Below, in pieces: positions 8,858 through 16,894 of a stretch of 64,000 nucleotides of DNA (position 1 is the stretch's first letter; every line of letters begins with the position of its first letter). The stretch is from the NCBI RefSeq assembly GCF_029961025.1, contig NZ_JASBVP010000005.1, positions 186,001-250,000 of the forward strand. The letters run 5' to 3'. Source of the DNA: Mycobacterium sp. (GTDB lineage: Bacteria; Actinomycetota; Actinomycetes; Mycobacteriales; Mycobacteriaceae). Under the pieces are notes generated by a model. That model was not told the origin of the DNA and did not search any database. It worked only from the letters and a program-made list of their open reading frames with translations. A program made the position numbers and the translations under genes.

Positions 8858-9874
8858 TCAACGTGCCAGCCGGTACACGGCGTGCTCGAAAACCCCGGGG
8901 AGCAGTGCGCACATGGGGACAATGGCACGCCGGGCGACCGGTGGCGCCGTGGCCAGCACCAAGCCGCGGGTAATCAGCCGGTAGTCACGGGTGATCCGGC
9001 GCCACGCGCGCTCGTAGGACGCCGGCGCGTCATCGACGATGGCGCGCACCGCTGCGGCGGCTTGCCGGATGGCCAGGCTGATGCCCTCGCCGGTGAGGGC
9101 GTCCTCGTATCCGGCGGCGTCGCCCACCAAAAGCACCCGCCCAGCGACTCGGCGTGAGACCACCTGCCGCAGCGGGCCGCATCCCCGTGCCGGGCCGGGG
9201 TCGGCGCCCGCCAACCGGCGTGTCAACAGCGGAAACCAGGCCAGATCGGGGCGGTGACACGACAGAATCGCCACCCCGACCAGATCCGGCTCCACCGGTG
9301 TCACATACGCCTCGCCCCAGCGTGACCAGTGAACTTCGACGAAGTCCGACCACACCGGCACCCGGAAGTGTCGGCGCACGCCGTAGCGCCGGGGGCTGCC
9401 GCCCACCGCCGTGATTCCGACGGCGCGCCGGACCGTGGAATGCAGCCCATCGGCCGCTACCAACCATTTCGCGCGTACCTGGGCGGCCGTCACACCGTGG
9501 GCGTCTTGGTCGACGCGTCTGACTCGCACCCGGATCCATTCGGTGTCTTGTTCTTTGGCCCGTGCGGTCAGTGCGGCATGCAACGTGGTGCGTCGCACGC
9601 CGCGGCCGAAGCTGCCGGGGAAACGGGCTTCGGCGCGGCGGTGCTCATTCACATAGGCGATCCCGCGAACGGGCATACCGGTCGGGTCGACGCCAAGTGA
9701 CGTCAATTCGGCCAGACCGCCGGGCATAACTCCCTCACCGCAGGCCTTGTCGATGGGATCGTGGCGGGGCTCGGCCACAATCACCGAAAGCCCTTGCTTG
9801 CGGGCATACAACGCGGTGGCGAGCCCGGCGGGGCCCCCGCCGACGATCAACACGTCGGTGTCGTAGCTCGTCAT
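8858..9874 (-). CDS. FAD-dependent oxidoreductase of the geranylgeranyl-reductase type (SrsC-like)
   Basis: 338 residues, resembling Rv1138c. The N-terminus MTSYDTDVLIVGGGPAGLAT is a dinucleotide-binding GxGxxG fold for FAD. A mid-protein WLVAADGLHSTVRR (DG motif) and a C-terminal VLLVGDAAGYEDALTGEGI (GD motif) complete the aromatic-hydroxylase/GGR pattern. The start at 9874 is chosen because the conserved sequence begins there; the frame runs on upstream to 10198 only as read-through. The start overlaps the stop of the methyltransferase by 4 bp. Together with the adjacent methyltransferase and type III PKS it parallels SrsC of Streptomyces, which hydroxylates alkylresorcinol methyl ethers. 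That role is inference. Confidence 0.87.
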   Translation of the reverse strand: MTSYDTDVLIVGGGPAGLATALYARKQGLSVIVAEPRHDPIDKACGEGVMPGGLAELTSLGVDPTGMPVRGIAYVNEHRRAEARFPGSFGRGVRRTTLHAALTARAKEQDTEWIRVRVRRVDQDAHGVTAAQVRAKWLVAADGLHSTVRRAVGITAVGGSPRRYGVRRHFRVPVWSDFVEVHWSRWGEAYVTPVEPDLVGVAILSCHRPDLAWFPLLTRRLAGADPGPARGCGPLRQVVSRRVAGRVLLVGDAAGYEDALTGEGISLAIRQAAAAVRAIVDDAPASYERAWRRITRDYRLITRGLVLATAPPVARRAIVPMCALLPGVFEHAVYRLAR

Positions 9875-10371
9875 CGGTAACCCAGCGCGGCGTTTTCCAC
9901 CCGGATGCGGATTCTCAGCAGCGCTGCGTTGGCCAGGGTAAAACCGATTGCGGTGAGCCATGCGGTGTGGATCAGCGGCAACGCCAGCCCTTCGGCCGCC
10001 ACGGCAACATAATTCGGGTGACGCAGCCACCGGTACGGACCTCGACGCACCGGTGGGGCATTCGGGATCACGATCACCAGGGTGTTCCACCTGCGGCCCA
10101 GCGTCGTCACGCACCACCAGCGCAGGCCTTGGCTGAGGGCTACCACCGCCGTCATCGGCCAGCCGAGCCAGGGCAAGAAGGGGCGCCGCAGCCCCCACAC
10201 TTCGATGACGCAGCCGAGCAGCAACGCAGCATGGAGAGCGACCATCGCCGGATAGTGACTATGGCCGAACTCCTTGCCACCGTGAGCAAAAGCCCATCGC
10301 GCGTGGCGTTTGGCCAGCAGCAGCTCCATTAGCCGCTCGATGCCGACAGCCAGGATCAGCAAGTAGTACAC
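9871..10371 (-). CDS. isoprenylcysteine carboxyl methyltransferase family protein (SrsB-like)
   Basis: 166 residues, mostly hydrophobic, resembling Rv1139c. The signature RRGPYRWLRHPNYVAV (R-x-P-x-Y) followed by a membrane segment and a terminal LRIRIRVENAALGYR identifies a membrane methyltransferase of the ICMT type. GTG start at 10371. It lies 3 bp downstream of the PKS stop codon and overlaps the oxidoreductase start, so the three genes form one translationally coupled unit. The SrsB homologue in Streptomyces O-methylates alkylresorcinols; by position this is the predicted role. Confidence 0.85.
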   Translation of the reverse strand: MYYLLILAVGIERLMELLLAKRHARWAFAHGGKEFGHSHYPAMVALHAALLLGCVIEVWGLRRPFLPWLGWPMTAVVALSQGLRWWCVTTLGRRWNTLVIVIPNAPPVRRGPYRWLRHPNYVAVAAEGLALPLIHTAWLTAIGFTLANAALLRIRIRVENAALGYR

Positions 10372-10374
10372 GAC

Positions 10375-11457
10375 CTACCAGCCGAGCAGCACGAGCTCGG
10401 CGCAAAAACCCGGCCCCATGGCGATCATCAGGCCGATGGAACCCGCCGGCGGTGGATCGGCCATGGTTGCCCGCAGCACATCGAGTACCGACACCGATGA
10501 CAGGTTTCCGTTGTCGCGCAGGGATTTTCTGGACAGATCGAGAGCATCTTCGGGCAGCTCGAGCGCGTTCTCGACAGCGTCGATTACTTTCGGGCCACCG
10601 GGGTGACATACCCAGGTCGTGACGTCGGCGGTTGTCAGGCCATGGTCGGCGAGAAACTCGCGGACATCTTCGCCCAGATATTTCTCGGCGACGGTGGCGA
10701 CTTCGGCGGACAACTTGATCCGAAACCCGTAACTGCCGATGTCCCAGCCCATCACGTCTTGGGTGTCGGGGTAAAAGCGGCTGCGAGTGGCCAGAATTTT
10801 CGGCCCAACCGGCGCACGCTCGGCACCGGTCATGATGACGGCGGCGGCGCCGTCACCGAACAAACAGCTCGCAATCAGGTTGGCGATCGAACGGTCGTCG
10901 TGCTGCACGGTCAACGTGCATAGTTCGACGGCGATGAGCGCCGCGACCTGATCGGGATACGCCCGCAGGTAGTCATACATCCGCGCCACCCCGGCAACCC
11001 CGGCGACACAGCCCAGGCCAAACAGGGGAACGCGCTTGAAATCGGGTCGCAGACCCACGCGGGTCGCCAGTCGTGCCTCCAACGTCGGCACCGCGAGTCC
11101 GGTGACCGTCGTGGAGAAAACGATATCGACATCTGCCGGCTCGATGCCGGCGACATCCAGGGCCGACAGCAGCGCTTGTTCACTCAACTCGGTGGCAACG
11201 TTGATAAAGGCGTCGTTGGCGTCGGTGAAGCCGTTCAGCTCGGGGTATCGCGAGATCGGCAGCGCGAGGTGCCGGCTCTCGACCCCGCTGCTGACAGCGA
11301 ATCGCCGAAACTCCGGCCCGGCCCAGTCGGCCAGGGCTGCGATGGCCTCGTTTTGGCTGTGGCGGTGCGGCGGGAACTCGACGGTCACCGCCGCGACCCG
11401 TGGCGCAGCCGGCGGGATAGCGCTCGGTATCGGCACCTCGGGCGTCACCGGACGCAT
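10375..11457 (-). CDS. type III polyketide synthase (chalcone/stilbene-synthase family)
   Basis: 360 residues, the family's normal size. The catalytic triad is visible: Cys150 in LFGLGCVAG, His285 in WVCHPGG and Asn318 in RDNGNLSS. CFGDG-type (LFGDGAAA) and C-terminal GPGFCAELVLL motifs are also present. Such enzymes extend long acyl-CoA starters with malonyl-CoA to alkylresorcinols or alkylpyrones (mycobacterial relatives PKS10, PKS11 and PKS18). It is the first gene of a three-gene operon with a methyltransferase and an FAD oxidoreductase, the same gene set as srsABC. M. tuberculosis has Rv1138c-Rv1139c at this position without a PKS. ATG start at 11457. Confidence 0.93.
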   Translation of the reverse strand: MRPVTPEVPIPSAIPPAAPRVAAVTVEFPPHRHSQNEAIAALADWAGPEFRRFAVSSGVESRHLALPISRYPELNGFTDANDAFINVATELSEQALLSALDVAGIEPADVDIVFSTTVTGLAVPTLEARLATRVGLRPDFKRVPLFGLGCVAGVAGVARMYDYLRAYPDQVAALIAVELCTLTVQHDDRSIANLIASCLFGDGAAAVIMTGAERAPVGPKILATRSRFYPDTQDVMGWDIGSYGFRIKLSAEVATVAEKYLGEDVREFLADHGLTTADVTTWVCHPGGPKVIDAVENALELPEDALDLSRKSLRDNGNLSSVSVLDVLRATMADPPPAGSIGLMIAMGPGFCAELVLLGW

Positions 11458-11619
11458 TTTCTCATCCTATCCATATCAGGGTTACGCCGAAATTAATCCA
11501 GTGGTTCAACACAAGCACAATGAACTAAATTAGCCAATGATCTGATTACTGCCAGGGTGCTGATTACCTCGACATCAGGCCGATGGAACCCCGTGGGCAC
11601 ATTCATCGCGGCTGCGGGA
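11458..11619. promoter_or_regulatory. AT-rich upstream region of the PKS operon
   Basis: About 160 bp with noticeably AT-rich sequence directly upstream of the PKS start, so the operon promoter is probably here. One short symmetric element, GTTCA-N12-TGAAC at 11504-11525, could be an operator, but arms of 5 bp occur by chance. No -10 could be assigned with confidence. Confidence 0.3.
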
Positions 11620-11713
11620 GGCTCCTCGGCGGGCTTTTGGCACGCATCGTCGCCGGGCTGGGTGTGATGGCCCGGCTCCTCGGCGGGCTTTTGGCACGCA
11701 TCGTCGCCGGGCT
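11620..11713. repeat. two direct copies of a 40-bp repeat
   Basis: The same 40 bp occupies 11620-11659 and 11674-11713, a period of 54 bp; both begin GGCTCCTCGGCGGGCTTTTG and end TCGTCGCCGGGCT. The second copy abuts the -10 of the following gene fragment. It looks like a dispersed intergenic mycobacterial repeat, not coding sequence. Confidence 0.75.
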
Positions 11714-11718
11714 AGGTT
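11713..11718 (+). promoter_or_regulatory. -10 hexamer before a gene remnant
   Basis: TAGGTT followed by 6 nt and GTG 11725: a leaderless-type start retained in front of a 23-codon remnant. Confidence 0.3.
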
Positions 11719-11724
11719 GAACCC

Positions 11725-11796
11725 GTGCGGATTCTGGTGACGGGTAACGACGGCGACCCCCGTGCCGCCCTGGTCGGCTCGGGGAATAGGTGGTGA
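11725..11796 (+). pseudogene. 5' remnant of an NAD(P)-binding (epimerase/SDR-like) gene
   Basis: GTG 11725 starts MRILVTGNDG, which matches the first beta strand and glycine turn of NDP-sugar epimerases (MRILVTGxxGxxG), and the frame ends after 23 residues at TGA 11794-11796. The rest of such a gene is missing; the CPBP protease begins 36 bp later. A start of this kind with its own -10 but no body suggests a deletion. SurE also begins with a similar string, so the family is uncertain. Confidence 0.35.
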
Positions 11797-11832
11797 CATG
11801 CTGATCACGCCGACCCCGAGGGTGCGCCGGGA

Positions 11833-12546
11833 ATGAGTACTCCCTACCGCGCCACCGTACGCGATGAGCTCCGTCGTGCTCTCACGAATGTCGCTGTGCC
11901 GCACCATGAACCACCGTCAGTAGTGCGGCGCCGACGCATCGTCGTGGCCATTACGCTGCCGATCGGCGCCGCGGTGTTGGGTCTTTCGTTGAGATGCCGG
12001 CCGGGGGAGCCGGGTTTCTACTGGCTGGTGTTGGTGCTGGGGGCAGTTTGGGCCGCCGGTGCGCTTGTCTCCGGACCGCTGCACCTGGGTGGGATTTGCT
12101 GGCGTGGCCGCAACCAGCGCCCGGTGATCACCGGGACCACGGTCGGCCTGGCGCTGGGCGGGCTGTTCCTGCTCGGCGCCGTCATCGCCAGACAGCTTCC
12201 GCCCCTCGCCGAATTGCTCACCCAGGTGCTGCAATTCGCCCGACAAGGATCGCTCCCGCTGGTCGCGGTGATCGCTGTGGCCGACGCTATCGCCGAGGAG
12301 ATGTTTTACCGAGGCGCGCTCTACACCGCACTGGGCCGTCACTATCCGGTCACCATTTCGACGATCTTGTCTGTGGTCACCGCCATGGTGGGCGGGAACC
12401 CGATGCTGGGCTTTGCTGCAGCCGTACTCGGGAGCGTCTGCGGGTTCGAGCGCCGGGTGACCGGTGGGGTGCTGGCGCCGATACTGACTCACGTCATGTG
12501 GAGTCTGCTCACGGTGCTAACGCTTCCGATGCTCTTCAGCGGCTAG
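11833..12546 (+). CDS. CPBP family intramembrane glutamic endopeptidase
   Basis: 237 residues with about six to seven membrane segments. The CPBP (Abi/CAAX protease) motifs are present: AIAEEMFYRGALY contains EExxxR in a membrane helix, and PILTHVMWS supplies the conserved HxxxN/S-type histidine near the C-terminus. Family members are membrane proteases for prenylated proteins in eukaryotes and have varied, mostly unknown targets in bacteria. ATG start at 11833; the residues before the first helix are soluble and basic. It stands between repeats and an echA remnant, with no operon partner. Confidence 0.85.
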   Translation: MSTPYRATVRDELRRALTNVAVPHHEPPSVVRRRRIVVAITLPIGAAVLGLSLRCRPGEPGFYWLVLVLGAVWAAGALVSGPLHLGGICWRGRNQRPVITGTTVGLALGGLFLLGAVIARQLPPLAELLTQVLQFARQGSLPLVAVIAVADAIAEEMFYRGALYTALGRHYPVTISTILSVVTAMVGGNPMLGFAAAVLGSVCGFERRVTGGVLAPILTHVMWSLLTVLTLPMLFSG

Positions 12547-12552
12547 CGCGAC

Positions 12553-12690
12553 CTAACGACTCCGTGAACTTCGTGTGCGGCCCTCCGGGAATGTCGTTGC
12601 ACCCTCGATGAACTCGGGCGATCGCAGCAAAATCGCCAGGCCCTGCGATTCGCGCTCGAAAACCGCGCTAGCTTCGGCGACCGGTGGGCA
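12553..12690 (-). pseudogene. C-terminal remnant of an enoyl-CoA hydratase (echA10/echA11 position)
   Basis: Minus-strand reading gives [20 protein letters not shown] followed by [10 protein letters not shown] and a stop at 12553-12555. This matches the crotonase C-terminal helix (E-x-x-x-Q-x-x-L-x-x-S-x-D-F-x-E-G-x-x-x-F-x-E-x-R). No catalytic part remains. In M. tuberculosis echA11 and echA10 (Rv1141c, Rv1142c) precede mcr on the opposite strand, exactly this position, so it is most simply the tail of that gene after deletion. Confidence 0.55.
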
Positions 12691-12726
12691 GCGCCTTCGA
12701 CGCCGGCTGCGAAGATGCAACCGCGG

Positions 12727-12762
12727 GTTGTTCTCGAAAGGAAAGTTGTTCTCGAAAGGAAA
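12727..12762 (+). repeat. 18-bp tandem duplication upstream of mcr
   Basis: GTTGTTCTCGAAAGGAAA occurs twice back to back (12727-12744 and 12745-12762). Each copy carries the purine-rich GAAAGGAAA, and the second lies 12 nt before the mcr ATG, so it may serve as the ribosome binding site. Confidence 0.75.
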
Positions 12763-12774
12763 GGCCGGTGGATC

Positions 12775-13857
12775 ATGGCGGGACCACTCAAAGGGCTGCG
12801 GGTTGTCGAGCTGGCCGGTATCGGGCCAGGACCCCATGCCGCGATGATCCTGGGCGATCTCGGCGCCGACGTCGTGCGCGTCGAACGCCCCGCCAGCAGC
12901 GGAAATGCACCCAGGGACGCCATGCTGCGCAATCGGCGCCGGGTGACGGTCGATTTGAAGTCCACCGAGGGCCGGCGGCTGGTGTTGCGGCTCGTCGCCA
13001 AGGCCGACGTGCTGATCGAGGGCTACCGCCCGGGTGTCACCGAGCGGCTCGGCCTGGGCCCAGGCGACTGCGCGGCGGTCAACGAGCGGCTGATTTACGC
13101 ACGGATGACGGGATGGGGCCAGACCGGACCTCGCGCGTGCCAGGCCGGCCACGACATCAACTACATTTCGCTTAACGGCGTGCTGCACGCCATCGGCCGG
13201 AGCGGCGAGCGTCCGGTGCCGCCACTGAACCTGGTCGGCGACTTCGGCGGCGGCTCAATGTTCCTGCTGGTGGGCATCCTGGCCGCGCTCTGGGAGCGGC
13301 AGAGCTCGGGCAAGGGTCAGGTTATCGACGCCGCGATGATCGACGGGTCATCCGTGCTGGCGCACATGATGTGGGCGATGCGCGCGGCGGGCATGTGGAG
13401 CGATGAGCGCGGCACCAACCTGCTCGACGGCGGGGCGCCCTACTACGACACCTACCGGTGCGCCGACGGCCGCTACGTCGCGGTCGGTGCGATTGAGCCG
13501 CAGTTTTATGCGGCGCTGCTGGCCGGCCTCGGGTTGGACGCCGCCGACCTGCCGGGCCAGAACGACCGCGGCCACTGGCCCGAGCTGCGGGCTCGGCTGG
13601 CGGAAGTGTTCGCCAGTCGCGATCGCGACCACTGGGCTAAGGTGTTCGCCGATTCCGACGCCTGTGTGACTCCGGTGTTGGCATTCGGTGAGGTTCACAG
13701 CGAGCCGCACGTCGCCGAGCGGAATACCTTCTACGAGGCGGACGGGGGGCTGCTACCGCTGCCGGCGCCGCGGTTCTCGCGCAGCGCACCGGACCGGCCG
13801 CGCCCGCCGGGCGAACCCGGCTGCGACATCGAAGCCATTCTTGACGACTGGATATAG
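12775..13857 (+). CDS. mcr: alpha-methylacyl-CoA racemase
   Basis: 360 residues of the CoA-transferase family III fold, matching Rv1143 (Mcr) over its length. It epimerises 2-methylacyl-CoA esters such as pristanoyl-CoA and sterol side-chain intermediates so that beta-oxidation can proceed. Landmarks: [20 protein letters not shown] at the N-terminus, [12 protein letters not shown] (catalytic His region in the family), [12 protein letters not shown] (catalytic Asp), and [13 protein letters not shown] (the Glu seen in the MCR active site). ATG 12775 is chosen because it begins the conserved MAGPL; the in-frame upstream extension covers the 18-bp duplication. Downstream is an IS110 element that separates it from the SDR normally next to it. 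Confidence 0.95.
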   Translation: MAGPLKGLRVVELAGIGPGPHAAMILGDLGADVVRVERPASSGNAPRDAMLRNRRRVTVDLKSTEGRRLVLRLVAKADVLIEGYRPGVTERLGLGPGDCAAVNERLIYARMTGWGQTGPRACQAGHDINYISLNGVLHAIGRSGERPVPPLNLVGDFGGGSMFLLVGILAALWERQSSGKGQVIDAAMIDGSSVLAHMMWAMRAAGMWSDERGTNLLDGGAPYYDTYRCADGRYVAVGAIEPQFYAALLAGLGLDAADLPGQNDRGHWPELRARLAEVFASRDRDHWAKVFADSDACVTPVLAFGEVHSEPHVAERNTFYEADGGLLPLPAPRFSRSAPDRPRPPGEPGCDIEAILDDWI

Positions 13858-13930
13858 TGCGGACCGACTGCCGGCTCGCTCCGCTGTCTGGCCGTCGGCC
13901 GAATCGAAAGACATCTCAGGAAGTTGAAAG

Positions 13931-15163
13931 TCAAGCCGTGAGTGGGAGAGGAGGTGGAAACGCCCGGTGTTCGTCGTAGGGCTGGCCGGTTTGCAGGCAG
14001 TGGTGAAGCTGGCCGAGGAACTTGTTGAACAGGTGCCGTTGGGCTTGGCGGTTCCAGTCTCCGGCCGCGCGGCGGGCGTCGTAGTGGCGGCGGGCTCCCG
14101 GGGAGCTGCGCAGCGCGGCCAGCGCCCAGATCGACCCGACAGTTGCCAGGCGCCGGTTCTTGATATGGCGGTGTGTCACTATGGTTTTCTTGCCGCTGGC
14201 TCGGGTGATGGGGGCGGATCCGGCGAAGGCCTTCAATCCGCGGGCGTCGGCGAAGCGGGTTCGGTCGTCGCCGATCTCGGCCAGCACCCGGGCGCCGGCC
14301 AGCTTCCCCAGCCCGGGAAAGCTGGTGATGATCTCGGCGTCCGGGTGTCGCTCAAAATGGGCGGTCGCCGCCTCAGTCAACTCATCAGCGGCGGCGCTGG
14401 CGGCCTGGAACTGGCGCAGCAGCGCCGTCAGCTGAATGCCCATGGCGTTTTCGACTGCGGGCGGCTGGTGCAGGTAGGTGCCGGTGAACACCGCGCGCAG
14501 CCGCTCGACGTCGCGGTCGAGGTCGCGGCGGCGGCCGGCTTTGATCAGCAGTCGGCGCAGCCGCGCCGGGGTCAACCGGGCAGCCTCGGCGGGAGTGGGT
14601 GCGGCGGCCAGGATGGCGCGGGCATCGGCGCGGGCCAAACCCCCGCTGGGCAGCCCGGCAAAGGCGATGATCGCGGCCGGGTAGAAGTCCTTGAGCAGGT
14701 CACGGATCTGGTTGCCGATCTGCTGGCGCGCCCACACCGCGTCTTGCTGAGCCCGGGCCAGCACCCTAATGGCCTGGGCCAGCTCGGTGTCGGCAGGCAG
14801 CGGGCGGTGCGCGTCGGGGTCGGTGCGCACCATGTTGGCCAGCAGCACCGCGTCGGTGGCATCGGATTTGGCCCCCGACAGCGCATACCGCGCCCGATAG
14901 CGGGAGGCCGCCAGCGGGTTGATCGGATAGATCACCCGACCGGTCTCGCGCAGCGCAGCGACCCACAGCCCGCGGTCGGTTTCGATCCCCACCGGGATCG
15001 GATCATCGGCGGTGTCGCCGGCATCGGCCAACAGCGTCAACAGCTGGGCGAAGCCGGCCGCGTCATTGCTGACCCGTCCGCGCGCCACCACACGCCCGTC
15101 GTCGTCGACGACCGCGACATCGTGATGATCAGTGGCCCAATCAATTCCACAAAACAGTGCCAA
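13931..15163 (-). CDS. IS110 family transposase (DEDD recombinase)
   Basis: 410 residues, full length for the family. The N-terminal RuvC-like DEDD domain has FCGIDWATDHHDVAVVD (first Asp), VGIETDRG (Glu) and KSDATDAVLLA (last two Asp). The C-terminal transposase-20 domain has SFPGLGKLAGARVLAEIGD with the helix-hairpin-helix and a serine in the GSAPITRASG segment needed for strand transfer. The frame is unbroken, so the enzyme could be active. ATG start at 15163. It belongs with the many IS900-like elements of slow-growing mycobacteria; the exact IS name cannot be given without a database. Confidence 0.93.
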   Translation of the reverse strand: MALFCGIDWATDHHDVAVVDDDGRVVARGRVSNDAAGFAQLLTLLADAGDTADDPIPVGIETDRGLWVAALRETGRVIYPINPLAASRYRARYALSGAKSDATDAVLLANMVRTDPDAHRPLPADTELAQAIRVLARAQQDAVWARQQIGNQIRDLLKDFYPAAIIAFAGLPSGGLARADARAILAAAPTPAEAARLTPARLRRLLIKAGRRRDLDRDVERLRAVFTGTYLHQPPAVENAMGIQLTALLRQFQAASAAADELTEAATAHFERHPDAEIITSFPGLGKLAGARVLAEIGDDRTRFADARGLKAFAGSAPITRASGKKTIVTHRHIKNRRLATVGSIWALAALRSSPGARRHYDARRAAGDWNRQAQRHLFNKFLGQLHHCLQTGQPYDEHRAFPPPLPLTA

Positions 15164-15330
15164 GGCATCCCTCCGGTACTCGGTGATTGTGTTGTCCCCG
15201 GCGGAGTTGTGCGGCGCCCTAATCGCAGGACTCGATGGTCCGTCATCTCAGTAGCCGTCCGTGACTCCAGCCCACCGCGAGACCTCGTTCTATCGAAGAG
15301 CTCAAGGCTCGGGAACAACCATCAGGAAGT
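15164..15330 (-). ncRNA. candidate bridge RNA region of the IS110 element
   Basis: IS110-group elements encode a structured bridge RNA in the non-coding end preceding the transposase; here that would be this 167-bp stretch, read on the minus strand. The placement follows from the family only. I did not fold it and did not identify the binding loops. The further 193 bp to 15523 hold no gene I recognise. Confidence 0.25.
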
Positions 15331-15523
15331 CAACCCCGCGGCAAGCTCGGGCAACAGCATCCCACCACCCACACACGTGACCTGCCGCCAGGCGCGCCGC
15401 TCTTTCACAAGGCGTCGAACGCCGGGAGACACCAGGCATCAACCCGGCGGCAGACCCCGCCAGAAACAGACCCCGGTCAACACGACCAGCACCCATCCCT
15501 ACTAACCGATTAGGACCACCCGA

Positions 15524-16276
15524 GTGGAGATCGAAAACACCGTCGCACTCGTCACCGGCGGGGCCTCCGGCCTCGGCCTGGCCACCACCCGGAGCTTTCT
15601 GGACCGGGGCGCACACGTGGTGGTGTTGGACCTCAAGGGAGAGGAGATAGTTCGCGAACTCGGTGACCGCGCGCGTTTCGCACCGGCCGACGTCACCGAT
15701 GAGGAAGCGGTGACGTCCGCGCTCGATATCGCCGAGTCGCTGGGTCCCCTGCGGATCCTGGTGAACTGCGCGGGGATCGGCAACGCCATCCGGGTGCTGG
15801 GCAAAGACGGGGTCTTCCCGCTGGAGGCATTCCGCAAGGTCGTCGACGTCAACCTGGTCGGCACCTTTAACGTGCTGCGCCTGGCTGCTGAGCGGATCGC
15901 GAAGGCCGAGTTGATCGGCGAGGAGCGCGGTGTCATCATCAACACCGCGTCGGTGGCGGCGTTCGACGGGCAGATCGGGCAGGCGGCGTACTCAGCGTCT
16001 AAGGGCGGCGTGGTCGCCATGACCTTGCCGATTGCGCGGGAGCTGGCCGGCAGGGCCATTCGGGTGATGACGATCGCGCCCGGGCTGTTCGATACGCCGC
16101 TGCTCGCGGGCCTGCCCGAACCCGCCAGGGAGTCACTCGGCAAGCAAGTGCCGCACCCGGCGCGGCTGGGAAAGCCCGACGAGTATGCGGCGCTGGTCGC
16201 GCACATCGTCGAGAATCCGATGCTCAACGGCGAGGTGATCCGCCTGGACGGCGCCATCCGGATGGCGCCGCGTTAA
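15524..16276 (+). CDS. short-chain dehydrogenase/reductase (3-hydroxyacyl-CoA dehydrogenase type II-like)
   Basis: 250 residues. The Rossmann motif [14 protein letters not shown] is at residues 8-21, NCAGIGNA follows, the catalytic YxxxK is in [10 protein letters not shown] and the family serine is in NTASVAAF. Overall it resembles HSD10-type 3-hydroxyacyl-CoA dehydrogenases and Rv1144. NAD-linked oxidation of a 2-methyl-3-hydroxyacyl-CoA would fit its usual neighbour mcr. GTG start at 15524; no strong ribosome binding site is visible (ACCACCCGA precedes). The IS110 element inserted upstream may have altered its expression. Confidence 0.9.
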   Translation: MEIENTVALVTGGASGLGLATTRSFLDRGAHVVVLDLKGEEIVRELGDRARFAPADVTDEEAVTSALDIAESLGPLRILVNCAGIGNAIRVLGKDGVFPLEAFRKVVDVNLVGTFNVLRLAAERIAKAELIGEERGVIINTASVAAFDGQIGQAAYSASKGGVVAMTLPIARELAGRAIRVMTIAPGLFDTPLLAGLPEPARESLGKQVPHPARLGKPDEYAALVAHIVENPMLNGEVIRLDGAIRMAPR

Positions 16277-16504
16277 GACGGTGTCGCACCCCTCGCGCTA
16301 CCGGGGTCATCAGCGTCGGCAAGACCAGGACCAGGAACGCGCCGGAAAACAGACCGGAAAAGCAACCGCAAGTGAAAGACCGGGACGAATTCTGGACAAC
16401 GGACGAAAATGCAGCGATGGTGGGGTGGGCCAAATCTTGCGGCACCCATAAAACCCGTCAGGCGCGCGGCCAACGGAGCGCGCCAATCCCGCCGATCGGG
16501 GGGG

Positions 16505-16636
16505 TCAGACCGCGGTGGGCAACGGATGCCAGTCCTCAAGCTGCTCTGAGGTGTCGCCCTCCACCAGCATGTCGCCGTGGTAGAGCGCGTCGACATCCGC
16601 CTTGATGACCTCGGCACTCGTGTCGTCGATCCACAT
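16505..16636 (-). CDS. small acidic protein, 43 residues, unknown function
   Basis: An open frame from ATG (first base 16636) to TGA gives a 43-residue protein starting MWIDDTSAEVIKADVDALYH and ending EQLEDWHPLPTAV. It is strongly acidic, rich in Asp/Glu, with no membrane segment. Support for its being real: mycobacterial-like third-position GC in an otherwise AT-rich gap, an even amino-acid mix and a CATACT hexamer 9 nt upstream on the same strand. I do not recognise a family. It lies convergent to the SDR and divergent from mmpL13. Confidence 0.5.
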   Translation of the reverse strand: MWIDDTSAEVIKADVDALYHGDMLVEGDTSEQLEDWHPLPTAV

Positions 16637-16894
16637 GTACTCGAGAGTATGGGTAACTATTAAGAAATCTTTGAGTCACGATTCGGAAAACAATGGCAAT
16701 ATTACCGCCCGGTAGGGTCGGCCAGTTTGCCATTGAGCCGACGGCATGGGCGCGCCGTGACCACGCGTGAACGATTCCGCGGTCCGAACCGTACTTAGTG
16801 ACGAAACTTACTGACGAACCGCCAATAGTATGATTCGGCGGCGCCCACTTTTGTCGGCGAGCCGTCGCCGAAGGCCCGGCGAAGGGACACGAAA

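Larger units (their letters stand above)
13916..15330 (-). mobile_element. IS110-family insertion sequence between mcr and the SDR gene
   Basis: The element carries one intact transposase on the minus strand and has no terminal inverted repeats, as usual for IS110. The boundaries are uncertain. A 9-bp direct repeat TCAGGAAGT lies at 13916-13924 and 15322-15330, 1406 bp apart, which is a reasonable length for an IS110 element and may mark its edges or target. In M. tuberculosis mcr and Rv1144 are adjacent, so the element interrupts that pair. Confidence 0.7.

Noticed and set aside
11504..11525. GTTCA-N12-TGAAC as an operator of the PKS operon
   Set aside because: Arms of 5 bp are expected by chance; kept only as a remark.
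13967..15505. 512-codon open frame antisense to the IS110 transposase
   Set aside because: Low-complexity Gly/Val/Gln composition; the minus-strand transposase has all catalytic motifs.
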